Positions 45,992-55,713 of a stretch of DNA of 64,000 nucleotides are shown one piece after another (within the stretch, counting starts at the first letter, position 1; each line of letters begins with the position of its first letter). Source of the stretch: Carbonatibacter sp965199245 (lineage in GTDB: Bacteria; Pseudomonadota; Alphaproteobacteria; Kiloniellales; Kiloniellaceae); assembly GCA_965199245.1 (NCBI GenBank), contig CBDAQP010000002.1, forward strand, positions 248,001 to 312,000, read 5' to 3'. The notes under the pieces are model-generated. The model saw nothing but the letters and a program-made list of their open reading frames with translations. It did no database searches and was not told the DNA's origin. A program made the position numbers and the translations under genes.

Positions 45992-47041
45992 GTGGCGGAT
46001 ATTGAGCTGAGAAAAATCTGTAAGTGCTGGGGCAGTTTTGTCGGGGTCAGTGATCTTGACCTGACGATTGCGGACAAGGAATTTCTCGTCCTCCTGGGGC
46101 CGTCGGGCTGTGGGAAGACGACTACAATGCGGATGATTGCGGGTCTGGAAACGGCGAGCGAGGGCGATATTCTCATCGGTGGGACGCGGGTTAATGATCT
46201 GGAACCCAAAGAACGCGATGTTGCCATGGTTTTTCAGAGCTACGCGCTCTATCCCAATATGTCCGTTTATGAGAATATCCGCTTTCCGCTCAAGGTCAGG
46301 GGCATTGATCCCGCAACGCACGAGGCCGCAGTTCTGCGGGCCGCCGATATGGTAGAGCTGAGGGATTTCCTGGACCGGAGGCCTGCGGCATTGTCGGGGG
46401 GACAGCGGCAGAGGGTGGCCCTGGCCCGGGCGATTGTGCGGCGGCCCAATGTCTTTTTGATGGACGAACCGTTGTCGAACCTTGATGCGAAACTCCGCGT
46501 GTCAACCCGCGCACAGATCAAAAATCTCAGTCATGAACTGGCTGTGACAACAGTATATGTCACCCACGATCAGGTCGAAGCCATGACCCTGGCAGATCGC
46601 GTTGTGGTGATGAAAAGGGGCATTGTCCAACAGGTTGGCTCCCCCGTTGATATTTACAACTTTCCAGCCAACCGCTTTGTCGCAGGTTTTATCGGTTCGC
46701 CCGCCATGAATTTGACGACGGGGCATGTTGAACGGGGGTGTTTTAACGCAGAGCATACGAAAATTAGTGGTCTTTCTGCTCCGGACGGGCCGATTGTGTT
46801 GGGATTCAGGGCCGAAGACGCCCGCGTTGTCGCAGAGAACGGTGATCTCTGTGCACCGGTTTATTCGGTTGAACTGTTGGGGGATTCAACCATGGTATCG
46901 GTGCGTATTGATGGTGATCTGGTCAATGTCAAAGCTGATAAAAACTATAAAACAGGCATTGGTGCCCCCGTTTCAATCCGGATTGATCCGGCGCACTGTC
47001 ATCTTTTTGATGCGCAGACGGGGGTGCGTCTCGTCGTGTGA
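45992..47041 (+). CDS. ABC importer ATPase, CUT1/MalK-UgpC type
   Basis: 349 residues from GTG 45992. Walker A GPSGCGKTT, Q-loop VFQSYALYP, signature LSGGQRQRVALARAI, Walker B VFLMDEPLSNLDAKLR, H-loop VTHDQVEAM. A C-terminal TOBE-like regulatory domain (~235-345) is as in MalK/UgpC. The first ATPase sits with its binding protein and two permeases downstream, so this is a complete importer. Substrate unknown; a carbohydrate or similar polyol is the family expectation. Confidence 0.95.
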   Translation: MADIELRKICKCWGSFVGVSDLDLTIADKEFLVLLGPSGCGKTTTMRMIAGLETASEGDILIGGTRVNDLEPKERDVAMVFQSYALYPNMSVYENIRFPLKVRGIDPATHEAAVLRAADMVELRDFLDRRPAALSGGQRQRVALARAIVRRPNVFLMDEPLSNLDAKLRVSTRAQIKNLSHELAVTTVYVTHDQVEAMTLADRVVVMKRGIVQQVGSPVDIYNFPANRFVAGFIGSPAMNLTTGHVERGCFNAEHTKISGLSAPDGPIVLGFRAEDARVVAENGDLCAPVYSVELLGDSTMVSVRIDGDLVNVKADKNYKTGIGAPVSIRIDPAHCHLFDAQTGVRLVV

Positions 47042-47086
47042 TTTGTTGGGTCGAGGTGAAACATTTTTGCAAGCAAGAGGGGAGAA

Positions 47087-48331
47087 ATGGGTATGATGAA
47101 CCTGAAAATAGCACCTGTAGCGGGGCTTGTGGCGATGATGATGGGCTCAAGCGTTTCTGTTTCCGGGGCCTGTGAGATTGGTGCCCGTGTGAATATAATC
47201 GGGAATGAATTTCCGGCGATTCAGACGGTTGCGGCGGCGGCGCAGGATTGCACAGGGGCAAAGGTTGGCAAGAACCTCACCGCAGAACACAAAAGTATTC
47301 AGGTCGCGGGCCTGAGCGGTCAACCTGCGGAATATACGGCGGCGATTATTTCAAACGGCACCATCGTTGAGCTTTTGAACGAGGATTTGATCCGTCCGCT
47401 GGATGATCTGGTGGCAAAACATGGTCAGTCAATCAAAAAAAACCAGCTGATTACCATTGATGGCAAGATCATGTCGGTGGCCTTTATGGCCAATGCACAA
47501 CACCTCGTCTATCGTAAGGATTTACTGGACAAGGCGGGCCTGTCTGTTCCCAAAAGCTATGAAGAGGTGCTGTCTGCGGCGAAGGTTCTCCGTGAAAAGG
47601 GCATTGTGCAAAACCCGGTCGGCGGTGCGTACAAGGCCGGCTGGAATCTCGGTCAGGAATTTAACAATATGCTGATCGGTTTTGGCGGAACACACTTCAA
47701 GCCGGGGTCTGCGGAACCCAACATCAACTCGGAGGCCGGCCTGAACGCCCTGAAGATGATGAAGGCTCTGTCAGTCTATATGAATCCGGATTTTTTGACG
47801 CATGATTCCAATGCCACCAATGCCGAATTTCGCGCGGGCAACGTGGCCCTGATGAATATGTGGGGGTCGCGTGCGGCGACCCTGACAAGCGCAGAGGGCG
47901 TGCCGCAGGCGGTGATTGACGGCTTTGCCATAGATGGCCCCCTGACTGTGGGGGGGGGGACTGTTCCGGCTTCGACTCTCTGGTGGGATGGGTGGACCAT
48001 TTCAAAAAATATCCCCGATGCCGAAGCCGAAGCGTCATTTATCGCCTTGGTCAAGGGGACAAGCCCGGATATTTTTAGCGAGTCCGAGGTTCAAAAACAG
48101 GCGGTCTGGTTGATGGATGGCTATAAACCCAGCGCGGTTGCTACCGGTGTTGTCCGTGCGGTTGAAATGCGGACAACACCGTTTCCGACTGTGCCTTACA
48201 TGGGGTTGATGCACACCATCCTCGGGAACGAACTGTCTGATTTTATGCGTGGTCAGGAAACGGCGGAACAGGCCCTGATTGATGCAGAGGCCGCCTATCG
48301 TGCGGCGGCAAAGGAAAAGGGATTCCTGTGA
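47087..48331 (+). CDS. ABC importer substrate-binding protein (CUT1)
   Basis: 414 residues with a signal peptide (LVAMMMGSSVSVSGA). Family-1 binding-protein features are LSGQPAEYTAAIISNG, KIMSVAFMANAQHLVYRKDLLDKAGL and a C-terminal WWDGWTISKNIPDAEAEASFI segment. A G10 tract (47950-47959) encodes part of VGGGTV. Strong AGGGGAG ribosome-binding site. In one operon with the ATPase and permeases. Confidence 0.9.
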   Translation: MGMMNLKIAPVAGLVAMMMGSSVSVSGACEIGARVNIIGNEFPAIQTVAAAAQDCTGAKVGKNLTAEHKSIQVAGLSGQPAEYTAAIISNGTIVELLNEDLIRPLDDLVAKHGQSIKKNQLITIDGKIMSVAFMANAQHLVYRKDLLDKAGLSVPKSYEEVLSAAKVLREKGIVQNPVGGAYKAGWNLGQEFNNMLIGFGGTHFKPGSAEPNINSEAGLNALKMMKALSVYMNPDFLTHDSNATNAEFRAGNVALMNMWGSRAATLTSAEGVPQAVIDGFAIDGPLTVGGGTVPASTLWWDGWTISKNIPDAEAEASFIALVKGTSPDIFSESEVQKQAVWLMDGYKPSAVATGVVRAVEMRTTPFPTVPYMGLMHTILGNELSDFMRGQETAEQALIDAEAAYRAAAKEKGFL

Positions 48332-48399
48332 GTCCTCTTGCGGGGAAGAGGCGGTCTCTTTGTCGCATCTTTTTTCTTGATTCCTGGGTGTGACGAGCG

Positions 48400-49425
48400 A
48401 TGAAGCACAGTACTTTTTTCTGGTTTTTCCTCCCCACCGGGGCGGCGATGGTGTTGTTTATTGCCGTTCCCATTGTGTCGATTGTGATGCAATCGCTTTA
48501 TGCCCCGCATGAATCCGTGATGGTGACGGTCGAAAATTGTGGCCCCTTTGGCTGCACAACAGAAACCAAGGTTGATCACGCGGCGACGCAGGAACTCAAA
48601 TTACAACAGCCGCTGGGGCGGTTTGTCGGACTGGACATCTATTTTGACCGGGGGCATTTGGCGGTCAGCGAGGTTGCACAGGCCTGGGCAGAGGCCCCGG
48701 ATTTCGGATCCTTTTTTAACCGGCTGGTCAATCTTCCCTTTTACAAGGCCCTGTCCTTTACCCTGACCTATACCTTTGTTGTGACGCCCTTGTTGATTGT
48801 CCTGGGGTTATTCATCGCCCTGGCGGTTAATGCCTTGCCGCGTTTGCTCAAGGGATTGGTGATTTTTTATTCGCTGTTGCCGATGATTGTCACGCCGCTG
48901 GTCGGGTCGTTGATTTTGTACTGGATGATTGATAGCCGGGGCATCCTGGGGTCTGCGCTTCAGGCCCTGGCAGGTGATCCGGACCTGTCGCTCAAGGCGG
49001 ATACAACCCTGACGTGGGTTTCGCTGATTGTTTACGGGATTTGGAGTTCCGCGCCCTTTGCCTTTGTCGTTTTTTATGCAGGTCTCCAAACATTGCCCCA
49101 GGATCAAATCGAGGCCGCGCAAATTGATGGCGCGACGGCGTGGCAACGGTTGCGCTATGTTATTGTTCCGCACCTGATGCCGCTGGTGACTTTTGTGGCT
49201 TTGATTCAGCTGATGGATAATTTCCGTGTTTTTGAACCTGTTGTCGGGTTCAGTGCCGAAGCCCACGCCACATCGCTGAGCTATATTATCTATAACGATA
49301 TGACAGGCTTGACGCGTCAACTCTCGTCGGCCTCTGCGACCTCGGTTTTGACGATTTTGGGCGTTGTTGTCTTGCTGTCCCCGGTGTTGGTGCGCACCTG
49401 GCGCGATTTCAGGGATAAAAAATAA
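48400..49425 (+). CDS. ABC importer permease 1 (MalF/UgpA-like)
   Basis: 341 residues with ~6 transmembrane helices (one at 8-30, others from 120 on). The EAA loop DQIEAAQIDGATAWQRLRYV identifies the permease. A long periplasmic insertion (~35-105) precedes TM2. The stop overlaps the next start by one base (TAATG). Confidence 0.93.
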   Translation: MKHSTFFWFFLPTGAAMVLFIAVPIVSIVMQSLYAPHESVMVTVENCGPFGCTTETKVDHAATQELKLQQPLGRFVGLDIYFDRGHLAVSEVAQAWAEAPDFGSFFNRLVNLPFYKALSFTLTYTFVVTPLLIVLGLFIALAVNALPRLLKGLVIFYSLLPMIVTPLVGSLILYWMIDSRGILGSALQALAGDPDLSLKADTTLTWVSLIVYGIWSSAPFAFVVFYAGLQTLPQDQIEAAQIDGATAWQRLRYVIVPHLMPLVTFVALIQLMDNFRVFEPVVGFSAEAHATSLSYIIYNDMTGLTRQLSSASATSVLTILGVVVLLSPVLVRTWRDFRDKK

Positions 49426-50291
49426 TGTCATCTTCATCTCTCCTGCGGATTTTGGGCTGGGTTTTTGTGGCCTTTTGGCTTGTGGTGGCTGCTTTTCCCT
49501 TTCTCTGGACGCTGTGGGGGTCGTTTAAGGTTGAACTGGATTTCTTTTCCATTGCGGACTGGACGGATGCCTTGACCGGGCGGCGGACGATGATGGCGCA
49601 TGGTTCGACCGTGACCGGGGCCGGTTATTACGGGGCCTGGGTGGTCGAGGAATTCTGGCGTGCGGCGATCAATTCGGCGATTGTGTGTTTTTTCGTTGTT
49701 TGTACCTCCCTGACCCTGGGGACATTGGGGGGCTATGCGCTGTCTCGGTCGGGTTATCGCTATACCTTTTGGCTTTTGATGCTGGCCCTGGTTTTTCGGG
49801 CGATGCCACCGATTACGCTCGTATCCGGGTATCTTCTGCCCTTTTTTGAATGGAATGTCTGGGGGATTTTGCCGACGACGGTTATTGTTCTGGTGGCGAT
49901 TAACCAGCCCTTTACGCTGTGGATGTTGCATTCTTTTTTCCAGAGCATCCCGAAGGAACTGGATGAAAGTGCCAAGGTTGATGGCTGTAGCCAGTTTCAG
50001 GCCTTCCGCCGGGTGATTATCCCGGTCATGTGGCCCGGGGTCATCACAACGGGGCTGTTTTCCTTTCTGTTGGCCTATAATGATTTTGCCGTCACTGCTC
50101 TGTTGCTGTCCGAAGAAAACAGAACAATGGTTCCCGCCATCGCGGCCTTTTTGGGGACGACCTACACCGAGGGAAACATTATGTTTGCGGTTTCTGCTGT
50201 TGTGTCGGCAACGGTTCCGCTTTTTATATTTGTTCTTTTTTTCCAACGCCAGATTGTTTCGGGCCTGACGGCAGGGGCGGTAAAGGGGTAA
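49425..50291 (+). CDS. ABC importer permease 2 (MalG/UgpE-like)
   Basis: 288 residues, about six transmembrane helices. The EAA loop KELDESAKVDGCSQFQAFRR is near the centre. It ends five bases before the next gene. Completes the importer together with 45992-49425. Confidence 0.93.
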   Translation: MSSSSLLRILGWVFVAFWLVVAAFPFLWTLWGSFKVELDFFSIADWTDALTGRRTMMAHGSTVTGAGYYGAWVVEEFWRAAINSAIVCFFVVCTSLTLGTLGGYALSRSGYRYTFWLLMLALVFRAMPPITLVSGYLLPFFEWNVWGILPTTVIVLVAINQPFTLWMLHSFFQSIPKELDESAKVDGCSQFQAFRRVIIPVMWPGVITTGLFSFLLAYNDFAVTALLLSEENRTMVPAIAAFLGTTYTEGNIMFAVSAVVSATVPLFIFVLFFQRQIVSGLTAGAVKG

Positions 50292-50295
50292 TGAC

Positions 50296-50847
50296 ATGGC
50301 CAGGGGCACACGTCCGGTTCAGGCGGAACTGAGCCGGACGACCGATCTTTCTGCGACGGAGGCCACACGCGCCGTCATCGAGGCTATGGTCGATGGGCTG
50401 AACGATCATCGCATTGATGATATTGGCGATTTTTTCGCAACACAGTTTCGCTGGATGGGCAATTTCGGTTGTGGGACGAAAAACGGCCTCAAAGATTTTC
50501 AGGACAACTGGCAACGCCCCTTTCAGGCGGCCTTTTCCGACAAGGTCTGCATCGACGAAGCCCGCCTGTTTATGGGGGAATGGGCGGCGGCCTTTGGACG
50601 GCAGGAAGCCACCCATAGCGGCGATTTTATGGGAATTGCGCCAACGGGAAAGCGGGTTGAAATTCGCTATATGGATTTTTGGAAGGTTGTGGAGGAAAAA
50701 ATTGTTGATAACTGGGTCATGGTTGATTTTCCGGCCGTTTTGGCACAACTGGGGCATGATGTTTTTGATGGCAAGGGCTGGGAAAGTTTTGACCGGGGCG
50801 ATGCGGTGCCGCCGCGCCCGGTGCCGCTGGTCAGGGAGGGCCTGTGA
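50296..50847 (+). CDS. SnoaL/NTF2-like protein, single domain
   Basis: 183 residues. One NTF2-like domain (~20-155): HRIDDIGDFFATQFRWMG, FMGIAPTGKRVEIRYMDFWK, IVDNWVMVDFPAVLAQLG. The shape resembles polyketide/ester cyclases. Overlaps the following gene (TGATG). Unknown catalytic role; residues typical for SnoaL acid-base chemistry cannot be assigned by eye. Confidence 0.87.
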   Translation: MARGTRPVQAELSRTTDLSATEATRAVIEAMVDGLNDHRIDDIGDFFATQFRWMGNFGCGTKNGLKDFQDNWQRPFQAAFSDKVCIDEARLFMGEWAAAFGRQEATHSGDFMGIAPTGKRVEIRYMDFWKVVEEKIVDNWVMVDFPAVLAQLGHDVFDGKGWESFDRGDAVPPRPVPLVREGL

Positions 50848-51815
50848 TGAAAGGTTTTGATCCCCGGTGGTCGGATTTTCCGGATTATATTCTGGGCATC
50901 ACGCGCGAGATTTGGGAAGACAGGGGCCTTGCGACACTGCATGATTACTATGGTTCCGATATTGTGGTACGGACACCCGGATCGCTCACCGTTGGCAATC
51001 AGGGCGTGATTGCGGCGACAATGGCAACCTTGTCCGAATTTCCCGACCGTCGCCTGCTGGGCGAAGACGTGATCTGGTCGGGTTCCCCTGAAAAAGGTCT
51101 GCTGTCATCGCATCGTATTTTATCGACGGCGACCCATACGGGCGACGGTGTTTATGGCAAGGCCACGGGAAAACAGCTGGTTTACCGCATTATTGCCGAT
51201 TGCTATGCGATCAATAACACCATTACCGATGAATGGCTGATTCGCGATCAGGGGGCAATTGTTCGCCAGCTTGGTCAGGAGCCAATGGACTATGCCCGTG
51301 ATCTCATCGCCCGCGAAGGTGGCCCCGATCACTGTGTGCGCCCCTTTACACCGGATCGCGATAGAGTTGGCCCCTATCGGGGGCGGGGGAACGATCACCC
51401 CCGGGGGCAGGAATACGCCGATATTCTCCGGCGGATAATGGATGCTGACCTGCGGGTCATTCCACAGACCTATGACCGCGCTGTGACGGGGGTCTATCCG
51501 GGCGGGGTGACGGCGATTAGTCATGATGGGGTTGACCAATTCTGGATGCCCTTGCGCGCGGCCTTGCCGGATGCTGTTTTTCGCATCGATCATGTCATCG
51601 GGCGGGAGGGCGGCTTGATGCCCCCGCGTGCGGCGGTGCGCTGGAGTCTGACGGGACAACACGCGGGCTGGGGGGCGTTTGGCCCACCGTCGGGGGCTGA
51701 TCTCCATGTGATGGGAATCAGCCATGCCGAATTTGGCCCCTGGGGATTGCGGCGGGAATTTACGCTTTATGATGAAACGGCAATCTGGAAACAGATTGTT
51801 CTCCATACGGGCTAA
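50847..51815 (+). CDS. SnoaL/NTF2-like protein, double domain
   Basis: 322 residues from ATG 50847. Two NTF2-like halves: ~1-150 (LHDYYGSDIVVRTPGSLTVGNQG, then WLIRDQGAIVRQLGQ) and ~190-322 (RRIMDADLRVIPQTYDRAVTG ... WKQIVLHTG). Together with the single-domain gene it makes a SnoaL-rich operon. No close function can be given. Confidence 0.87.
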   Translation: MKGFDPRWSDFPDYILGITREIWEDRGLATLHDYYGSDIVVRTPGSLTVGNQGVIAATMATLSEFPDRRLLGEDVIWSGSPEKGLLSSHRILSTATHTGDGVYGKATGKQLVYRIIADCYAINNTITDEWLIRDQGAIVRQLGQEPMDYARDLIAREGGPDHCVRPFTPDRDRVGPYRGRGNDHPRGQEYADILRRIMDADLRVIPQTYDRAVTGVYPGGVTAISHDGVDQFWMPLRAALPDAVFRIDHVIGREGGLMPPRAAVRWSLTGQHAGWGAFGPPSGADLHVMGISHAEFGPWGLRREFTLYDETAIWKQIVLHTG

Positions 51816-51845
51816 AGTTTTTTTCGTCGGAAAGGGATGAAATAC

Positions 51846-52808
51846 ATGACACCACAGGATATGGAACAACGCATCGTGCGCTACGGGGATTTACGCCCCT
51901 GCCGCACGGCCTTTATCGATGCGCATACACCGGGGAGCGATCAGAAAGAAAACTTTACGATCATTGGTGGCGGGGTGAGCGAGTCAGAGGATCAGCACGT
52001 TCATATCCGCGAGACCCCCGGCTTTAATATCGGTGCAGCGGGACAGCCGCCCAGCTGTAAAAACTCTCTGCACTCTCACACCACGGCAGAGGTCTTTTTT
52101 GTCCTGCGCGGGCGGTGGCGTTTTTATTGGGGCCTGCATGGTGATGCGGGTGAGGTCATTCTGGACGAAGGCGATCTGTTCAACATTCCCACGGGTGTTT
52201 TTCGCGGGTTTGAAAATGTTGGAACCGATTATGGAATGATTATGGCGATCCTCGGTGGTGATGATGCCGGGGGGGGAGTCGATTGGGCCCCGCATGTGAT
52301 TGAATCTGCAAAAATGCACGGTTTGATTTTGGCGGAAACAGGCCGTCTCTATGACACGAAAAAGGGCGAACGCTTGCCCGATGGGGTGCAACCCATGCCT
52401 TTGTTGACGGCAGAACAGCTGTCCCGCTATCCCGAAACGCCGGTAGATGCCGTTGTCCCTGATCGTGTGGCCAGATATTGGGATATGATGGCCTTGAGTT
52501 GCCACAAACCCTGTGACGTGATTAGCCCGACAGGATTGATTAAAGACCGTCCCGGTTTTGCAGTTGATTTCGTGTCCCGCTCTTCATTGGGTGATGCCCC
52601 TTGTCACAGTGACCGGCATACGATTGTGATGGTGATGCGCGGGCATTGGTCGCTGACCTGGGCAGGGGGGCGGGTTGTCCTGAATCCGGGTGATGTCTGT
52701 GCCGTGCCGCCGCAGTTGGCGCATGAATTACGGCCTGCCATGTCGGGAGAGGCCGGTTTGTTCCGCGTCCACAGCACAGACGACCCCGCAGGGGCGACAG
52801 GTTTTTAA
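51846..52808 (+). CDS. Bicupin protein
   Basis: 320 residues from ATG 51846, which has AAGGG at optimal distance; ATG 51837 is too close to it. Cupin 1 (~70-140) has HSHTTAEVFFVLRGRWRFYWG and GDLFNIPTGVFRGFENVG. Cupin 2 (~235-310) has HSDRHTIVMVMRGHWSLTW and PGDVCAVPPQLAHELRP. Metal-binding His are present in the first cupin (HSH). Could be a dioxygenase, isomerase or lyase; not assigned. Same operon as the SnoaL genes. Confidence 0.85.
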   Translation: MTPQDMEQRIVRYGDLRPCRTAFIDAHTPGSDQKENFTIIGGGVSESEDQHVHIRETPGFNIGAAGQPPSCKNSLHSHTTAEVFFVLRGRWRFYWGLHGDAGEVILDEGDLFNIPTGVFRGFENVGTDYGMIMAILGGDDAGGGVDWAPHVIESAKMHGLILAETGRLYDTKKGERLPDGVQPMPLLTAEQLSRYPETPVDAVVPDRVARYWDMMALSCHKPCDVISPTGLIKDRPGFAVDFVSRSSLGDAPCHSDRHTIVMVMRGHWSLTWAGGRVVLNPGDVCAVPPQLAHELRPAMSGEAGLFRVHSTDDPAGATGF

Positions 52809-52823
52809 AAGACGGAGTTGAGT

Positions 52824-53957
52824 ATGGCGAATATTTTGACCACCCACGTTGGATCCCTTCCCCGGACGCAGGAGGTTGTTGATCTGATCTTTGCCCGCGA
52901 ACGCGGGGACGATTATGATCGGGCTGATTTTGACCGTGTGATGACCACGGCCTGTCGTGAAACTGTCCGGCGGCAGGTGGATTGTGGCATTGATATTGTC
53001 AGCGATGGGGAGACCTCTAAAATTTCCTATGCGACCTATGTCAAGGATCGCTACACGGGCTTTAGCGGTGATAGCCCCCGCAATGCTCCCGCAGACCTCA
53101 AGTGTTTTCCCGGTTTTCTCAAACGCCTGGCAGATGATGGAGGAACGCCGCAATATAGCCGCCCGCTCTGTACAGGCCCGGTGACGTCCAGAGGGCAGGA
53201 TGCACTGTGCACAGACATTGAAAATCTCCTCATTGCCATGGCGGAGTGCGGGGCGCGGCGGGGCTTTGTCAATGCGGCTTCCCCGGGGGTCATCGCCCTT
53301 TTCCTGCAAAATGACTATTACCCCACGCGCGATGATTACCTGGCGGCCCTGGCAGAGGCGATGCGCCAGGAATATGAAACCATCGTTGCGGCGGGGCTGG
53401 ATTTACAGCTGGACTGCCCTGACCTTGCCCTGTCGCGTCATATGCTCTTTGCTGATCTGGGCGATGATGATTTTGTCAGGATCGCAAATAGCCATGTCGA
53501 GGCCCTCAACTACGCGCTTCAATCCATTCCGCCAGAGCGGGTGCGGATTCATATCTGTTGGGGCAACTACGAAGGCCCGCATATTTGCGATATTGATATG
53601 GACAAGATGTTCACAACCCTCATGTCTGCCAGGGCACGCTACGTCCTTTTTGAAAGTTCCAATCCCCGCCATGCGCACGAGTGGACGGTCTTTCGTGATC
53701 GGGCGGATGAGATTCCGGATGACAAAATTCTGGTTCCCGGTGTTATTGACAGTACGACAAACTTTGTTGAACACCCGGAACTGGTGGCAGAACGCCTGAT
53801 GAGGTTTGCGGCGATTGTTGGCCCTGATCGTGTCATTGCTGGCTCTGATTGTGGCTTTGGAACCTTTGCCGGTTTTGGCGCGGTTGATCCGGATATTGCC
53901 TATGCCAAACTTGACACACTGTCGAAGGGGGCCGCCCTTGCCAGTGCGCGCCTGTGA
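52824..53957 (+). CDS. Cobalamin-independent methionine synthase-like protein (MetE C-terminal family)
   Basis: 377 residues. The barrel has the MetE-type zinc ligands: His243 and Cys245 (IHICWGN), Glu277 (VLFESSNP) and Cys343 (GSDCGFGTF). The N-terminal HVGSLPRTQEV is also family-like. Only the C-terminal catalytic half of MetE is present, so it resembles the family of methyl/thiol transferases and epoxyalkane:CoM transferase. The acceptor is unknown. Strong GGAG ribosome-binding site six bases before ATG 52824. Confidence 0.88.
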   Translation: MANILTTHVGSLPRTQEVVDLIFARERGDDYDRADFDRVMTTACRETVRRQVDCGIDIVSDGETSKISYATYVKDRYTGFSGDSPRNAPADLKCFPGFLKRLADDGGTPQYSRPLCTGPVTSRGQDALCTDIENLLIAMAECGARRGFVNAASPGVIALFLQNDYYPTRDDYLAALAEAMRQEYETIVAAGLDLQLDCPDLALSRHMLFADLGDDDFVRIANSHVEALNYALQSIPPERVRIHICWGNYEGPHICDIDMDKMFTTLMSARARYVLFESSNPRHAHEWTVFRDRADEIPDDKILVPGVIDSTTNFVEHPELVAERLMRFAAIVGPDRVIAGSDCGFGTFAGFGAVDPDIAYAKLDTLSKGAALASARL

Positions 53958-54714
53958 TGCGTCCTCCGGGACTTTCGCCGGAGTTCCCCTTGTGCTTTTG
54001 CCGGGGATGATGTGCGATGTCCGGCTTTATAGTCCGCAACTTGTGGCTTTTTCCCCGTGGCGGTCTGTTGTCTTTTCGCCCTTGAGCGGGGCGGAGTCTA
54101 TGACGGCATTCGCCCGCCAGATTCTGGCAACGGCCCCGCCACGCTTTGCCCTTGCGGGGCTGTCGATGGGGGGTATTGTCGCGATGGAACTTGTCCGCCA
54201 GGCTCCGGAGCGTGTCGCTGGCCTGGCCTTGCTGGATACAAATCCCCTTGCTGAAGCCCCGGACGTTGCGGCCCGGCGGACAGGACAGCTTGCGCGTGTG
54301 GCGGCGGGTGAGTTAAAAGCCGTGATGCGCGAGGATATGAAACCGCACTATCTGACCTCTGGCCCGCGCCGGAACCAGATTCTTGATCTCTGCCTCGACA
54401 TGGCCCTGGCTCTGGGGCCAGAGGTCTTTGCCCGTCAATCCCATGCCCTGCGCACCCGCCCTGATCAGACGGAAACCCTGCGTGCCTTTCGCGCACCTGC
54501 GGTGATTCTCTGTGGTGAGGATGACGCGCTCTGTCCGCGTTCGCGGCATGAATTGATGGCAGAATTGATGCCACAGGCCGATTTTCATATGATCCCCGGG
54601 GCAGGTCATTTGCCGACCCTGGAACAGCCGGATCTGACCACGCGCTATCTTGAACGATGGCTGACACAGATTGATCTTGAGGAAGGGATAAATGACCACA
54701 GCACTTGTTGTTGA
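53944..54714 (+). CDS. Alpha/beta-fold hydrolase
   Basis: 256 residues from GTG 53944, overlapping the MetE-like gene by 14 bases. LVLLPGMMCDVRLY (oxyanion region), nucleophile motif GLSMGG, acid CGEDDALCP and histidine GAGHLPTLEQP form a complete triad. The C-terminus overlaps the next gene by 23 bases. The substrate could be an ester or lactone made or imported by the cluster; this is inference. Confidence 0.87.
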   Translation: MRACDASSGTFAGVPLVLLPGMMCDVRLYSPQLVAFSPWRSVVFSPLSGAESMTAFARQILATAPPRFALAGLSMGGIVAMELVRQAPERVAGLALLDTNPLAEAPDVAARRTGQLARVAAGELKAVMREDMKPHYLTSGPRRNQILDLCLDMALALGPEVFARQSHALRTRPDQTETLRAFRAPAVILCGEDDALCPRSRHELMAELMPQADFHMIPGAGHLPTLEQPDLTTRYLERWLTQIDLEEGINDHSTCC

Positions 54715-55699
54715 TCGCACGGCGGACGGCAAAGTTTTCTCCGAAATCAGAACACTGGCCGAAGATCAGCTTCCGACCGGGGGCGAGGTCGGGGGGGGCG
54801 AGGTCGTCGTTGCTGTTGACTATTCCTGCCTTAATTACAAGGATGGCCTGTGCCTCACGGGGCGGGGCGGACTGGTCAAAAGCTATCCCCATGTGCCCGG
54901 GATTGATTTTGCGGGCGTTGTCGTTTCCTCGGGTGATGCACGCTATCGCATCGGTGATCGCGTTGTTCTCACGGGGTGGCGCGTGGGGGAACTCTATTGG
55001 GGCGGCTATGCGACCCACGCCCGCGTCAAGGCCGACTGGCTTGTGCCGTTACCAGCGGGATTATCAACGCGTCAGGCGATGGTGGCGGGGACAGCAGGTC
55101 TGACCGCCATGCTTGCGCTCATGGCTTTGGAGCGGCAGGGACTGACACCGCAACAAGGGGAGGTTCTGGTCACAGGGGCCGGGGGGGGCGTGGGGTCGAT
55201 TGCCACGGCTCTGTTGGCGAACCTGGGCTTTCGGGTTGCCGCTGTGACCGGACGTCCGGCGATTGCCGATAGCCTGCGGGCCTTGGGCGCGGAGCGTATT
55301 ATCCTGCGGACAGAATTGAATGAATCCTCTATGCGCCCGCTGGAACGTGAAACCTGGGCGGGCTGTCTTGACTCTGTCGGGGGGGTGATGCTGGCGCGCA
55401 TTTTGGGTCAGATGCGTTATGGGGCCTCTGTTGCCGCGATTGGTCTTGCCGGTGGGGCGGATCTGCCCGCAAGCGTGATTCCATTCCTCTTGCGCGGTGT
55501 GAATTTGTTGGGCATTGACTCGGTTATGCAACCTTTTGACCGGCGTCAACAGGCCTGGGCGCGTCTTGTCACCGATACGCCCTTTGATCGCCTGGAACCA
55601 GTCGTGCAGGAGGCCGGCTTGTCTGATCTTCCCGGTTTGGGGCAGGCCATTCTCGAGGGGGCAGTGCGCGGGCGGGTGATTGTCAACCTGCGGGCCTGA
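54692..55699 (+). CDS. AcuI/YhdH-like medium-chain NADPH reductase
   Basis: 335 residues. Starts MTTALVVDRTADGKVF with NYKDGLCLTGRGG and VPGIDFAGVVVSSGD in the catalytic domain, then Rossmann motif TGAGGGVGSIATALL. No zinc cysteines are evident, as expected for the YhdH/AcuI type. AcuI proteins reduce acryloyl-CoA; related enzymes reduce other enones. Last gene of the cluster. Confidence 0.87.
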   Translation: MTTALVVDRTADGKVFSEIRTLAEDQLPTGGEVGGGEVVVAVDYSCLNYKDGLCLTGRGGLVKSYPHVPGIDFAGVVVSSGDARYRIGDRVVLTGWRVGELYWGGYATHARVKADWLVPLPAGLSTRQAMVAGTAGLTAMLALMALERQGLTPQQGEVLVTGAGGGVGSIATALLANLGFRVAAVTGRPAIADSLRALGAERIILRTELNESSMRPLERETWAGCLDSVGGVMLARILGQMRYGASVAAIGLAGGADLPASVIPFLLRGVNLLGIDSVMQPFDRRQQAWARLVTDTPFDRLEPVVQEAGLSDLPGLGQAILEGAVRGRVIVNLRA

Positions 55700-55713
55700 T
55701 CGCTATGTGTGCA

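Noticed and set aside
51846..52808. DMSP lyase (DddQ/DddW-type cupin)
   Set aside because: The bicupin architecture and motifs do not show the DddQ/DddW signature, and although an AcuI-like gene is in the cluster no DMSP-specific gene is.
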